From assembly GCA_043744375.1 (NCBI GenBank), contig JAYTUU010000078.1, positions 1-24,619 of the forward strand: a stretch of DNA of 24,619 bases, given 5' to 3'. Source of the stretch: CAIYPH01 sp043744375 (GTDB lineage: Bacteria; Pseudomonadota; Alphaproteobacteria; Acetobacterales; Acetobacteraceae). A model generated the notes under the pieces. That model ran no database searches. It saw only the letters and a list, made by a program, of their open reading frames with translations, and had not been told where the DNA came from. Positions 7,516 to 15,398 of the stretch are shown piece after piece. The first letter of the stretch is position 1. Each line of letters opens with the position of its first letter. Both the position numbers and the translations under genes were made by a program.

Positions 7516-7565
7516 TCGAGACTGATGTCATGATCAAGACTGATGTCGTGATCAAGGCTGGCGCG
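7512..7565 (+). repeat. 18-bp tandem repeat at the permease start
   Basis: GTGATCGAGACTGATGTC (7512-7529) is followed by ATGATCAAGACTGATGTC (7530-7547), with 16 of 18 bases identical. A decayed third unit, GTGATCAAGGCTGGCGCG, covers 7548-7565. The units encode VIETDV, MIKTDV and VIKAGA. Each begins with a possible start codon. Confidence 0.8.
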
Positions 7566-8750
7566 GCGGTGGCGATTTTCGTGGCCACCTATGCGGTGGT
7601 AGCGGCGGGGCGGGTGCCGGGCCTGCATATCGACCGCGCGGGGGCGGCGTTCCTGGGCGGCGCGCTGATGGTGGCGAGTGGGGTGCTGAGCCTGGACGAC
7701 GCCTATCGCGCCATCGATTTCGACACGATCGCGCTGCTGCTCGGCATGATGGTGGTGGTGGCCAATCTGCGGCTGGCCGGGTTCTTCGGTGTGGTGACGG
7801 CCTGGGTGGTCGGGCGGGCCGGGCATCCGGTGCTGTTGCTGATCGGCATCGTGCTGACCAGCGGGGTGCTGTCGGCGTTTCTCGTCAACGATACGATCTG
7901 CCTGGTGCTGACGCCGCTGGTGCTCGATATCGTGCTGCATCTGAAGCGCAATCCGCTGCCCTACATCCTGGCGATCCCGCTGGCCTCCAATGTCGGCAGC
8001 GTGGCGACGATTACCGGCAATCCGCAGAACATGATCATCGGCAGTCTGTCGCATATTCCTTATGGAAGTTTCGCCGCGGCGCTGGCCCCGGTGGCGGCGG
8101 TGGGGCTGGTGCTGACGGTGGCGATCGTCATGCTGGTGTGGCGCGGCGAATTCCTCGGCGCCACGCGGCTGCACGCAATGGCGCCGCGGGTGCGGGTGCA
8201 GCGGGCGTTGCTGATCAAGACGCTGCTGGTGGTGGGCGCGATGATGGTGGCGTTCTTCGCCGGCGTGCGGCCGGCGGAGGCGGCGCTGGTGGGCGGGGCG
8301 CTGCTGCTGCCGAGCCGGCGGATCAAGGTGCGCCGGATGTTCGACGAGGTGGACTGGACGTTGCTGCTGATGTTCTGCGGGTTGTTCGTGGTGGTCGCAG
8401 GGCTGGAGCGGGCCGTGCTGACACCCGAACTGGTGGCACGCATGCGGCTGGATGGGATCGCGGTGCTGGCGGGGGTGACGGCGGTGTTGTCCAATATCGT
8501 CAGCAATGTGCCGGCGGTGCTGGTGCTCAAGCCGTTCATGGCGGGGTTGGCGGACCCCGCGCGCGGCTGGCTGGTGGTGGCGATGGCGGCGACCTTGGCG
8601 GGGAATTTCACCGTGCTGGGCTCGGTCGCCAACCTGATCGTGGTGCAGCGGGCGCGGTCGCGCGGGGTGGTGGTGGGGTTCTGGAGCTATTTCGCGGTCG
8701 GCGCGCCGTTGACGGTGTTGAGCATTCTGGCGGGCGTGTTCATGTTGTGA
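7512..8750 (+). CDS. Anion/ion permease of the ArsB/NhaD (IT) superfamily
   Basis: A 412-residue polytopic inner-membrane protein. It has the long hydrophobic helices of the ion-transporter superfamily and two inverted halves. Half-site motifs are VNDTICLVLTP in the first half and SNIVSNVPAVL in the second, typical of the ArsB, NhaD and SLC13-like group. An ASNVGSVATITGNPQNM segment also fits this group. The ion cannot be told from sequence: arsenite, sulfate-like anions, dicarboxylates or Na+/H+ exchange are all possible. The GTG at 7512 overlaps the copA stop as GTGA. Internal in-frame starts at 7530 (ATG) and 7548 (GTG) come from a tandem 18-bp repeat, so the start is ambiguous by up to 12 residues. 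The link to copA suggests a shared metal-stress role; that is inference. Confidence 0.8.
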   Translation: MIETDVMIKTDVVIKAGAAVAIFVATYAVVAAGRVPGLHIDRAGAAFLGGALMVASGVLSLDDAYRAIDFDTIALLLGMMVVVANLRLAGFFGVVTAWVVGRAGHPVLLLIGIVLTSGVLSAFLVNDTICLVLTPLVLDIVLHLKRNPLPYILAIPLASNVGSVATITGNPQNMIIGSLSHIPYGSFAAALAPVAAVGLVLTVAIVMLVWRGEFLGATRLHAMAPRVRVQRALLIKTLLVVGAMMVAFFAGVRPAEAALVGGALLLPSRRIKVRRMFDEVDWTLLLMFCGLFVVVAGLERAVLTPELVARMRLDGIAVLAGVTAVLSNIVSNVPAVLVLKPFMAGLADPARGWLVVAMAATLAGNFTVLGSVANLIVVQRARSRGVVVGFWSYFAVGAPLTVLSILAGVFML

Positions 8751-8784
8751 CAGGCTGTCGTGGATGAGCAAACGGGAGAGAAAG

Positions 8785-9573
8785 ATGTCTTCATTATTCG
8801 ACCTGACCGGCAAGGTCGCGGTCATTACCGGGGCGAGCAAGGGGATCGGCCGTGCCATCGCCGAGCGGATGGCCGAGCATGGGGCCAAGGTGGTGGTGTC
8901 CAGCCGCAAGCAGGATGCGTGCGACGTGGTGACCAACGGCATTCTCGCCAAGGGCGGCCAGGCGGTGACCAAAACGTGCAATATCGGCCGCAAGGAAGAG
9001 TTGCAGGCGCTGGTGGATTTCACCACGGCGCATTGGGGCGGCATCGATATTCTCGTGTGCAATGCCGCGGTGAACCCGCATTACGGGCCGGGCAGCACGG
9101 TGCCAGACGAGGCCTATGACCGGGTGATGAACTACAACGTCCGCAGTAATTTCTGGCTGTGCAACATGGTGTTTCCCGGCATGGCGGCACGCGGCGGCGG
9201 GGCGGCGATCATTATTTCGTCGATCGGCGGGCTGCGTGGGTCGGTCAATCTGGGCATCTACGCGCTGTCGAAGGCGGCCGACATGCAGTTGGCGCGCAAC
9301 ATGGCGGTGGAGTGGGGGCCGAAGAATATTCGGACGAACTGCATCGCGCCCGGGCTGATCAAGACCGATTTTGCCAAGGCGCTGTGGGAGAACCCGGAGG
9401 TGCTGAAGAAGCGCAACCGCGAGTCGCCGATCCAGCGCATCGGCGAGCCGGACGAGATCGCCGGCGCGGCGATCTTCCTGGCCGGGCCGTCGGGGAGTTT
9501 CACGACCGGGCAGACGTTCGTGATCGACGGCGGGGTGACGGCGGGGAGCGTGGTGCCGACCGAAGAGGATTGA
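8785..9573 (+). CDS. Short-chain dehydrogenase/reductase (SDR), classical type
   Basis: A 262-residue cytoplasmic NAD(P)-dependent oxidoreductase. The cofactor motif TGASKGIG is at 15-22, and CNAAV (the NAG-like motif) at 92-96. The active-site Ser is near 145 in IISSIGG, with Tyr159 and Lys163 in YALSK. The C-terminus has the common ETFV-like FTTGQTFVIDGG ending. It resembles DHRS4-like and 3-oxoacyl-ACP-reductase-like SDRs. Ser40-Arg41 after the second strand would favour NADP(H). I chose ATG 8785 because GGGAGAG precedes it; an in-frame ATG at 8764 would add seven residues and lies before that site. It follows the permease by 34 bases and is probably in the same transcript. The substrate is unknown. 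Confidence 0.9.
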   Translation: MSSLFDLTGKVAVITGASKGIGRAIAERMAEHGAKVVVSSRKQDACDVVTNGILAKGGQAVTKTCNIGRKEELQALVDFTTAHWGGIDILVCNAAVNPHYGPGSTVPDEAYDRVMNYNVRSNFWLCNMVFPGMAARGGGAAIIISSIGGLRGSVNLGIYALSKAADMQLARNMAVEWGPKNIRTNCIAPGLIKTDFAKALWENPEVLKKRNRESPIQRIGEPDEIAGAAIFLAGPSGSFTTGQTFVIDGGVTAGSVVPTEED

Positions 9574-9595
9574 TCCGGGCGGCGATCGAGACGCT

Positions 9596-9624
9596 CACCC
9601 CGAAGGGCAGCACCCGTCGGGGTG
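9596..9624. terminator. Hairpin between convergent genes (possible bidirectional terminator)
   Basis: CACCCCGA at 9596-9603 pairs perfectly with TCGGGGTG at 9617-9624, with 13 bases between them. It lies between the SDR stop (9573) and the convergent yeiH-like stop (9729). There is no T-run after it on either strand, so it is at best a non-canonical terminator. Confidence 0.4.
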
Positions 9625-9728
9625 GGCGGCGCTGCGCGGCTCGACCGGGTCGATCACGCGCCGGTCGGTGCTGACGAGGGCGTCGCGTTCGTCGAGCAGA
9701 TGGTTGAGGCCGATGGCTTTGTCCGCGT

Positions 9729-10724
9729 TCAGATGAGTTTGGCGCCGAGCAGGCCGAGGGCGCTGATGAAGAGGGTGGCGCCGATGCCGAGGAGGAGGGG
9801 GCGCAGGCCGCGGGCTCTGAGGGCGCGCAAGTCGGTGTTCAGACCGAGGGCGGCGACGGAGGCGGCGAGCATCAGGGGCACGATCCAGCGGCTGGCAAGG
9901 GTGACCTCGGCGGGGAGGGTGCCGGTGCTGCCGATCGCGACCATGGCGAGGAAGCCGAAGGCGAACCAGGGGATCGGCGCCTTGACCGCGCGGGCTTCGG
10001 CCGCGGAACTGCGGCGAACCCAGAGGCCGAGCAGCAGGACGGCGGGGGCGAGCAGGACGACGCGGGCGAGTTTCGTTATCGTGCCGATTTCCGCGGCAGC
10101 GGGCCCGCCGGCGGCGGCGGCGCCGACGGCCTGGACGACTTCGTGGATGCTGGACCCGGCCCATAATCCGTAGGCACGGGCGTCGAGGCCAAGGAGAGGG
10201 GCGAGGGCCGGGTAAATCACCAGGGCGGCCGTGCCGCAGAGGGTGATGACGGCAAGAGCGTAGGCGACGTCTTCCTGTTTGCCGCCGACGACCTGGTTGG
10301 CGGCGACGATGGCGGAGGCGCCGCAGATGCCGGTACCCGTGCCGATCAGTTGCGCAAGGGCAGAGTCGACGCCGAGGCGGGCGCCGAGCCAGATGGTGAA
10401 GGGCATGGTGAGGGCGACCGACGCGAGGGCCAGCGAGAGGGCGCCACCGCCGATCGAGAGGAGTTCGCCGAGGGTGACTTGCAGGCCGAGGATGACGATC
10501 GCCGCGCGCAGCACCGGGCGGACCGCGTAGGCGGCGCCCGATTTCAGCGCGGCGGGCATGCCGATGGCGGCTCGGATGGCGATGCCGGCGGCGAGGGCGA
10601 CGACGACGGGATTGAGGGCGGCGAGGCCGGATGCCTTGCGGATGAGGATGGCGACCCAGGCGAGGGCGAAGCAGAGGGCGAGGCCGGGGAGAAGGGGCGC
10701 GAACGTCGCGAGGCGGGCTTTCAC
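9729..10724 (-). CDS. YeiH-family putative sulfate exporter (UPF0324)
   Basis: A 331-residue membrane protein with about ten hydrophobic helices. The family hallmark GTGTGICGASAIVAAN is at 128-143, followed by EDVAYALAVI, and GSSIHEVVQAVGAA begins near 190. The length is close to the family norm of about 340. The family is usually annotated as a putative sulfate exporter; direct evidence is limited. The start is GTG 10724, which overlaps the gatB stop as GTGA. No ATG-led alternative fits, because the longer frame runs into gatB on another phase. It therefore appears to be the last gene of the gatCAB transcript, coupled in translation to gatB. No functional link between the two activities is obvious. 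Confidence 0.88.
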   Translation of the reverse strand: MKARLATFAPLLPGLALCFALAWVAILIRKASGLAALNPVVVALAAGIAIRAAIGMPAALKSGAAYAVRPVLRAAIVILGLQVTLGELLSIGGGALSLALASVALTMPFTIWLGARLGVDSALAQLIGTGTGICGASAIVAANQVVGGKQEDVAYALAVITLCGTAALVIYPALAPLLGLDARAYGLWAGSSIHEVVQAVGAAAAGGPAAAEIGTITKLARVVLLAPAVLLLGLWVRRSSAAEARAVKAPIPWFAFGFLAMVAIGSTGTLPAEVTLASRWIVPLMLAASVAALGLNTDLRALRARGLRPLLLGIGATLFISALGLLGAKLI

Positions 10725-12172
10725 TTGAGGCGCGCTGTCAGAATTTCGTTTACCAGTGCGGGGTTGCCCTTGCCGGCCATGGCGCGCATGACCTGACCGA
10801 CGAAGAAGCCGAACATTTTTTCTTTTCCAGAACGAAACTCCGCGACCTCGTTGGGGTTGGCGGCGAGCACCGCCTCGACGGCGGCGTCGATGGCGGAGGT
10901 GTCGGTGATCTGTTGCAGGCCGCGGGATTGGACGATGGCGGCGGGGTCTTCGCCGGTTTCGGCCATGGCGTCGAACACGGTTTTGGCGATTTTTCCACTT
11001 ATGGTGTTGTTGGCGATGAGGTCCAGGAGTTTGCCGAGGGCGGCGGCGGGGACCGGGCTGGTATCGATCGTGCGGCCGGCGCGGTTGAGGGTGGCGAAGA
11101 GGTCGCCGGTGATCCAGTTGGCGGCCTGCTTGGCGTCGCGGCCCATGGCCACGGTTTCGAAATATTCGGCGGTGGCGCGCTCGGCGACGAGGACGGCGGC
11201 GTCGTAGGCGGACAGGCCGTAGTCGCGCATGAAGCGGGCGCGCTTTTGGTCGGGGAGTTCGGGCAGCGATTTGCGAAGATTGACGACCCAGGCTTCGTCG
11301 AGCACGAGGGGCAGCAGGTCTGGGTCGGGGAAGTAACGATAGTCGTGGGCGTCCTCTTTCGAGCGCATCGAGCGGGTTTCGCCGCGGTTGGGGTCGAACA
11401 GGCGGGTTTCCTGCTGGACGGTGCCGCCATCCTCCCAGACGGCGACCTGGCGGCGGGCTTCGGCTTCGATGGATTGCATGACGAAGCGGATCGAGTTGAC
11501 GTTCTTCACCTCGCAGCGGGTGCGGTAGGGCTCGTTGTGTTTGCGCACGGAGACGTTGACGTCGGCGCGCATGGAGCCCTCCTCCATGTTCCCGTCGCAG
11601 GTGCCGAGATAGCGCAGGATGGCGCGGAGCTTGCGCAGATAGGCGCCGGCTTCCTCGGGGCTGCGCAGGTCTGGCTCGCTGACGATTTCCATCAGGGCGA
11701 CGCCGGCGCGGTTGAGGTCGATGTAGGACTTTGTCGGGTGCTGGTCGTGCAGGGACTTGCCGGCGTCCTGTTCCAGATGCAGGCGGGTGACGCCGATTTT
11801 TCGGAATGTGCCGTCGGCCAGTTCGATCTCGACGATGCCGGCGCCGACGATGGGCTTTTCGTACTGGCTGATCTGGTACCCGGCAGGGAGGTCGGCATAG
11901 AAATAGTTCTTGCGATCGAAACGGCTGACCAGGTTGATATGGGCGTTCAGGCCGAGGCCGGTGCGGACGGCCTGGGTGACGCATTCGCCGCTGAGGACGG
12001 GGAGCCTGCCGGGGAAGGCGGCGTCGACGAGACTGACCTGGGTGTTCGGTTCGGCGCCGAAAGCGGTGGCGGCGCCGGAGAAGAGTTTCGATTTGCTGAT
12101 GACCTGGGCGTGGACTTCGAGGCCGATGACGACTTCCCAGGGGCCGGTGGCGCCGTCGATGATGTAGGTCAT
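10721..12172 (-). CDS. gatB: Aspartyl/glutamyl-tRNA(Asn/Gln) amidotransferase subunit B
   Basis: The tRNA-binding kinase subunit of GatCAB, 483 residues, about the usual length. The complex converts Glu-tRNA(Gln) or Asp-tRNA(Asn) to the amidated form. GatB binds the mischarged tRNA and activates the carboxylate with ATP. Family motifs include GLEVHAQV at 17-24, DRKNYFYADLPAGYQISQY, and the segment around DLNRAG.ALMEIVSEPD. The C-terminal third is the YqeY-like helical domain, ending ALVNEILTARLK. The ATG at 12172 overlaps the gatA stop (ATGA), so the subunits are coupled in translation. GatCAB usually indicates that a cognate GlnRS or AsnRS is missing, though I cannot check that here. Confidence 0.97.
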   Translation of the reverse strand: MTYIIDGATGPWEVVIGLEVHAQVISKSKLFSGAATAFGAEPNTQVSLVDAAFPGRLPVLSGECVTQAVRTGLGLNAHINLVSRFDRKNYFYADLPAGYQISQYEKPIVGAGIVEIELADGTFRKIGVTRLHLEQDAGKSLHDQHPTKSYIDLNRAGVALMEIVSEPDLRSPEEAGAYLRKLRAILRYLGTCDGNMEEGSMRADVNVSVRKHNEPYRTRCEVKNVNSIRFVMQSIEAEARRQVAVWEDGGTVQQETRLFDPNRGETRSMRSKEDAHDYRYFPDPDLLPLVLDEAWVVNLRKSLPELPDQKRARFMRDYGLSAYDAAVLVAERATAEYFETVAMGRDAKQAANWITGDLFATLNRAGRTIDTSPVPAAALGKLLDLIANNTISGKIAKTVFDAMAETGEDPAAIVQSRGLQQITDTSAIDAAVEAVLAANPNEVAEFRSGKEKMFGFFVGQVMRAMAGKGNPALVNEILTARLK

Positions 12173-13650
12173 GAGGCGGCTCCCGCGCGAATACCGGGCT
12201 GGGCGGAGAAGCCTGCCGCGCGTTCGATTGCGGCGGCGACGGCGAAGACGGTTTCTTCGTCGAAGGGTTTTCCGAGCACCTGCAAGCCCAGCGGCAGGCC
12301 GGTGGCGTCGAGGCCGGCGGGGACGGACATGCCGGGGATGCCGGACATGTTGGCCGAGCCGGTGAAGACGTCGTTCAGATACATCTTGACGGGATCATCC
12401 ATCTTCTCGCCCTGCGCGAAGGCGGCGGAGGGCGCGGTGGGGGTTACCAGCGCGTCGACGGTGCGGAAGACATCGGTAAAATCCTTGAGGATGAGCGCCC
12501 GGATTTTTTGCGCGCGGATGTAGTAGGCGTCGTAGTAGCCGGCGGAGAGGACGTAGGTGCCGATGAGGACGCGGCGTTGCACCTCGGCACCGAAGCCGGC
12601 GGCGCGGGTGTTTTCGTAGAGTGCGGCGAGGTCTTCGCCGTCGGTGCGGCTGGTGAAGCGGACGCCGTCGTAGCGGGCGAGGTTCGAGGAAGCCTCGGCG
12701 GGGGCGACGATATAGTAGGCGGGTAGCGTGTACTTGGTGTGCGGCAGGGAGACGTCGACGATGGCGGCGCCGGCATCGCGCAGCCAGGCGAGGCCTTGTT
12801 GCCAGAGCGCCTCGATTTCGGCGGGCATGTCGTCGCTGCGGTATTCGCGCGGCACGCCGATGCGCAGGCCCTTGACGCCGCGGGCGCAGGCGGCGGCGAA
12901 GTCGGGGACGGCGATGCGGGCGCTGGTCGAGTCTTTGGGATCGTGGCCGGCCATGGAGGACAGCATGATCGCGCAATCCTCGACGGTGCGGGCGATCGGG
13001 CCGGCCTGGTCGAGCGAGGAGGCGAAGGCGACGATGCCCCAGCGCGAGCAGCGGCCATAGGTCGGCTTGATGCCGGCGATGCCGCAGAAGCTGGCGGGCT
13101 GGCGGATCGAGCCGCCGGTGTCGGTGGCCGTCGCGCCGAGGGCGAGGCGGGCAGCGACGGCGGCGGCGGAACCGCCGGAGGAGCCGCCGGGGACGAGGGC
13201 GCGGTTGTCGCCGTGGCGCGTCCAGGGATTGGTGACCGGGCCGTAGGCGGAGGTCATGTTGGACGAGCCCATCGCGAATTCGTCGAGATTGGCCTTGCCG
13301 AGGAAGACCGCGCCGTCGCGCAGCAGGTTGGCGCTGACGGTGCTTTCGTAGGTCGGCACGAAATGGTCGAGGATGCGGCTGCCGGCGGTAGTGCGCACGC
13401 CTTCGGTGCAGAACAGGTCCTTGATGGCGAGCGGGATGCCGGTGAGGTTGCGCGCGTCGCCGCGGGCCAGGGCGGCGTCGGCGGCGGCGGCGTGTTTGAG
13501 GGCCAGCTCAGGGGTGACGGTGATGAAGGCGTTCAGGGTGGGGTTGAGCGCGTCGATGGCGGCGAGATAGCCCTGGGTGAGTTCGGTGGCCGAGAATGCG
13601 CGCGCGCGCAGGCCGGCGCGGGCGGCGGCCAAGGTGAGATCGAAGTCCAT
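12169..13650 (-). CDS. gatA: Aspartyl/glutamyl-tRNA(Asn/Gln) amidotransferase subunit A
   Basis: The glutaminase subunit of GatCAB, 493 residues. It belongs to the amidase-signature family and releases ammonia from glutamine for GatB. The Ser-cisSer-Lys triad is visible. Lys77 is in PLAIKDLF, cis-Ser157 in GGSSGGSAAAVAA, and nucleophile Ser181 in TDTGGSIRQPA. Spacing matches the family (24 residues between the two serines). The start ATG 13650 overlaps the gatC stop by one base (TAATG). Its stop overlaps gatB. Coding-strand codons are mostly C-ending. Confidence 0.97.
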   Translation of the reverse strand: MDFDLTLAAARAGLRARAFSATELTQGYLAAIDALNPTLNAFITVTPELALKHAAAADAALARGDARNLTGIPLAIKDLFCTEGVRTTAGSRILDHFVPTYESTVSANLLRDGAVFLGKANLDEFAMGSSNMTSAYGPVTNPWTRHGDNRALVPGGSSGGSAAAVAARLALGATATDTGGSIRQPASFCGIAGIKPTYGRCSRWGIVAFASSLDQAGPIARTVEDCAIMLSSMAGHDPKDSTSARIAVPDFAAACARGVKGLRIGVPREYRSDDMPAEIEALWQQGLAWLRDAGAAIVDVSLPHTKYTLPAYYIVAPAEASSNLARYDGVRFTSRTDGEDLAALYENTRAAGFGAEVQRRVLIGTYVLSAGYYDAYYIRAQKIRALILKDFTDVFRTVDALVTPTAPSAAFAQGEKMDDPVKMYLNDVFTGSANMSGIPGMSVPAGLDATGLPLGLQVLGKPFDEETVFAVAAAIERAAGFSAQPGIRAGAAS

Positions 13651-13937
13651 TATTCGATCACCTTCGGCACGGCGTAGAAGTCGCCGGCGCGGTCGGGCGC
13701 GTTGGAGAGGACGCGCTCGGGGTCGCCGCCGTCATCGACGACGTCCGGGCGCAGGATCAGGGCCATCTGGGCGGCGCCGGTGAGGGGTTCGACGCCGTCG
13801 ACGTTCACCTCGTTCAGCAGCTCGATCCAGTTGAGGATGCCCGACAGCTCATGCTGGAGCTGGCCGATCTGGGCCTCGTCGACACGGATGCGGGCGAGCT
13901 TGGCGATGCGGCGGACGGTCGCGGGATCGAGCGACAT
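13650..13937 (-). CDS. gatC: Aspartyl/glutamyl-tRNA(Asn/Gln) amidotransferase subunit C
   Basis: A 95-residue small subunit that wraps around GatA and stabilises the GatAB interface. MSLDPATVRRIAKLARI at the N-terminus, ELSGILNWIELLNEV in the middle and a C-terminal RPDVV, then APDRAGDFYAVPKVI, are typical of the family. The ATG at 13937 is preceded by GGAG with suitable spacing. A longer in-frame start at 14000 would cover the promoter and is unlikely. It is the first gene of gatC-gatA-gatB-yeiH-like. Confidence 0.95.
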   Translation of the reverse strand: MSLDPATVRRIAKLARIRVDEAQIGQLQHELSGILNWIELLNEVNVDGVEPLTGAAQMALILRPDVVDDGGDPERVLSNAPDRAGDFYAVPKVIE

Positions 13938-13971
13938 TGTTTCTCCTTGGTCTACAGAACAGGGGCGGCGG

Positions 13972-14000
13972 ACCATACCGGCGCAACAGCGGGGCTTCAA
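13972..14000 (-). promoter_or_regulatory. Predicted promoter of the gatCAB operon
   Basis: On the minus strand TTGAAG (14000-13995), a 17-bp spacer and TATGGT (13977-13972) resemble an alphaproteobacterial housekeeping promoter. Transcription would start near 13965, leaving a leader of about 28 bases before gatC. It lies in the 116-bp space shared with the divergent ruvX. Confidence 0.5.
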
Positions 14001-14053
14001 CAGCGGCGCGTGGCGGTTTCGTGCATAACGGCGGAACTTGATCGGGAGAACTG

Positions 14054-14518
14054 ATGATGGCGGTGCTGGAGATGCGGGCGTTGCGGGCGGCGTTGGCGCC
14101 GGGGCAGCGGTTGATCGGGGTCGATCCGGGGAGCCGGATGGTCGGCGTGGCGCTGTCGGACGTGTCGTTGATGCTGGCGAGCCCCTATGCGTCGCTGCCG
14201 CGCGGCAAGCTGATCGTGCTGGCGGCGTCGTTGGGGGAGATCGTGCGCAAGGAGAATGTCGGCGGGCTGGTGATCGGGTTGCCGCTGTCGCTCGACGGCA
14301 CGGCGGGGCCGGCGGCGCAGGCGGCGCGGGACTGGGCGCATGCGCTGTCCGCCGCGACCGGTTTGCCGGCGGCGATGTGGGATGAGCGGCTGTCCTCGGC
14401 GGCGGTGAACCGGTTCCTGATCGGCGAGGCGGATATGACGCGCAAGCGGCGGGCGGGCGTGGTCGATCAGATGGCGGCGGCGTATATTCTCCAGGCGGCG
14501 CTCGATGCGAGCGTCTGA
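14054..14518 (+). CDS. ruvX: RuvX/YqgF-family putative pre-16S rRNA nuclease
   Basis: A 154-residue RNase H-fold protein. The family has been called a Holliday-junction resolvase (RuvX) and is linked to maturation of the 16S rRNA 5' end. The first-strand motif is IGVDPGSRMVGVALSD with acidic D24. GLVIGLPLSLDG and WDERLSSAAVNRFL follow, and VVDQMAAAYILQ carries the last acidic residue. GGGAG lies at 14044-14048, so ATG 14054 or ATG 14057 could be the start. It is divergent from gatC, an arrangement I associate with related alphaproteobacteria, and the next gene begins 15 bases after its stop. Confidence 0.93.
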   Translation: MMAVLEMRALRAALAPGQRLIGVDPGSRMVGVALSDVSLMLASPYASLPRGKLIVLAASLGEIVRKENVGGLVIGLPLSLDGTAGPAAQAARDWAHALSAATGLPAAMWDERLSSAAVNRFLIGEADMTRKRRAGVVDQMAAAYILQAALDASV

Positions 14519-14533
14519 CGGGGGCGCCGCGTG

Positions 14534-15394
14534 ATGCAGGCTGTGACGGCGGCGGAGTATCGCCGCGGCGTGCTGCTGGTGACGGCGGCGACGGTGGTGT
14601 GGAGCAGTGCCGGGCTGCTGGCGCGGCTGGTCGATACCGATCCCTGGACGACGCTGTTCTGGCGCTCCGCCTATGCCGGGCTGTGCCTGTTCGCCTATCT
14701 GCTGTGGCGCGACGGGCGGGGGATCGGGGCCGCCTTCGCGCGGCTGGGGGCGGCCGGGCTGGCGATGGCCGTGTGTTTTGCCGCCTCGATGATCTGCTTC
14801 ATCAACGCACTGGCGCTGACCACGGTGGCGACGGCGCTGATCTACCAGGCGGCCTCGCCGCTATTCGCCGCCGCGATGGCGCGGGTGTTCCTGGGCGAGC
14901 GCGTGTCGCGCGGCAAGCTGGTGGCGATCCTGGTGTCGTTCGCCGGCGTTCTGGTGATCGTCGCGGGGGTCCATGACGATGCCAGCCTGTGGGGCAACAT
15001 CGTGGCCGCCATCTGCGGGCTTAGCTACGCGGCGACGATCGTGCTGGCGCGCGCCCGGCCCGACGTGCCGACCACGGAGGCGAGCGTGGTGGCGATCGTG
15101 ATCGTGATGGCGGTGAGCGCGCCGATGGCGGTGTATGCGATGCCGGCCTCGGCTATGGCGGTGCTCGGCGTGTTCGGCGTGTTCCAGATGGGGGTGGCGC
15201 TGATCATGTTCATGGCGGGGGTGCGGCTGATCCCGTCGGCGGATGCGGGGCTGATCTCGGTGCTCGAGTCGGCGTTGGCGCCGCTGCTGGTGTGGCTGAC
15301 GTTCGGGGAGAATCCGGGGCTAAACACGTTGATCGGCGGGGCGATCGTGATCCTCGCCGTGATCGCCGCCGCGCGCACGGACCGGGTGGCGTGA
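14534..15394 (+). CDS. EamA/DMT-superfamily transporter
   Basis: A 286-residue inner-membrane protein with two EamA repeats (about 12-145 and 150-283) and ten predicted helices, standard for the drug/metabolite transporter group. Recognisable pieces are WSSAGLLARLVDTDPWTTLFWR in two parts at the first helix and loop, ALIYQAASPLFAA before the end of repeat one, and LISVLESALAPLLVWL in repeat two. ATG 14534 is preceded by a G-rich site; a GTG three bases earlier is an alternative. The substrate is unknown. It is probably cotranscribed with ruvX. Confidence 0.9.
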   Translation: MQAVTAAEYRRGVLLVTAATVVWSSAGLLARLVDTDPWTTLFWRSAYAGLCLFAYLLWRDGRGIGAAFARLGAAGLAMAVCFAASMICFINALALTTVATALIYQAASPLFAAAMARVFLGERVSRGKLVAILVSFAGVLVIVAGVHDDASLWGNIVAAICGLSYAATIVLARARPDVPTTEASVVAIVIVMAVSAPMAVYAMPASAMAVLGVFGVFQMGVALIMFMAGVRLIPSADAGLISVLESALAPLLVWLTFGENPGLNTLIGGAIVILAVIAAARTDRVA

Positions 15395-15398
15395 GGGC

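Noticed and set aside
5311..9062. Very long minus-strand frames opposite copA, permease and SDR genes
   Set aside because: Composition is Arg/His/Pro or Ser/Ala/Thr-rich as expected for antisense frames in GC-rich DNA; the opposite strand has complete motif-bearing enzymes.
10725..11984. Extension of the yeiH-like frame upstream into gatB
   Set aside because: The extra part is an Arg/Pro-rich shadow of gatB; the GTG at 10724 gives the normal family length.
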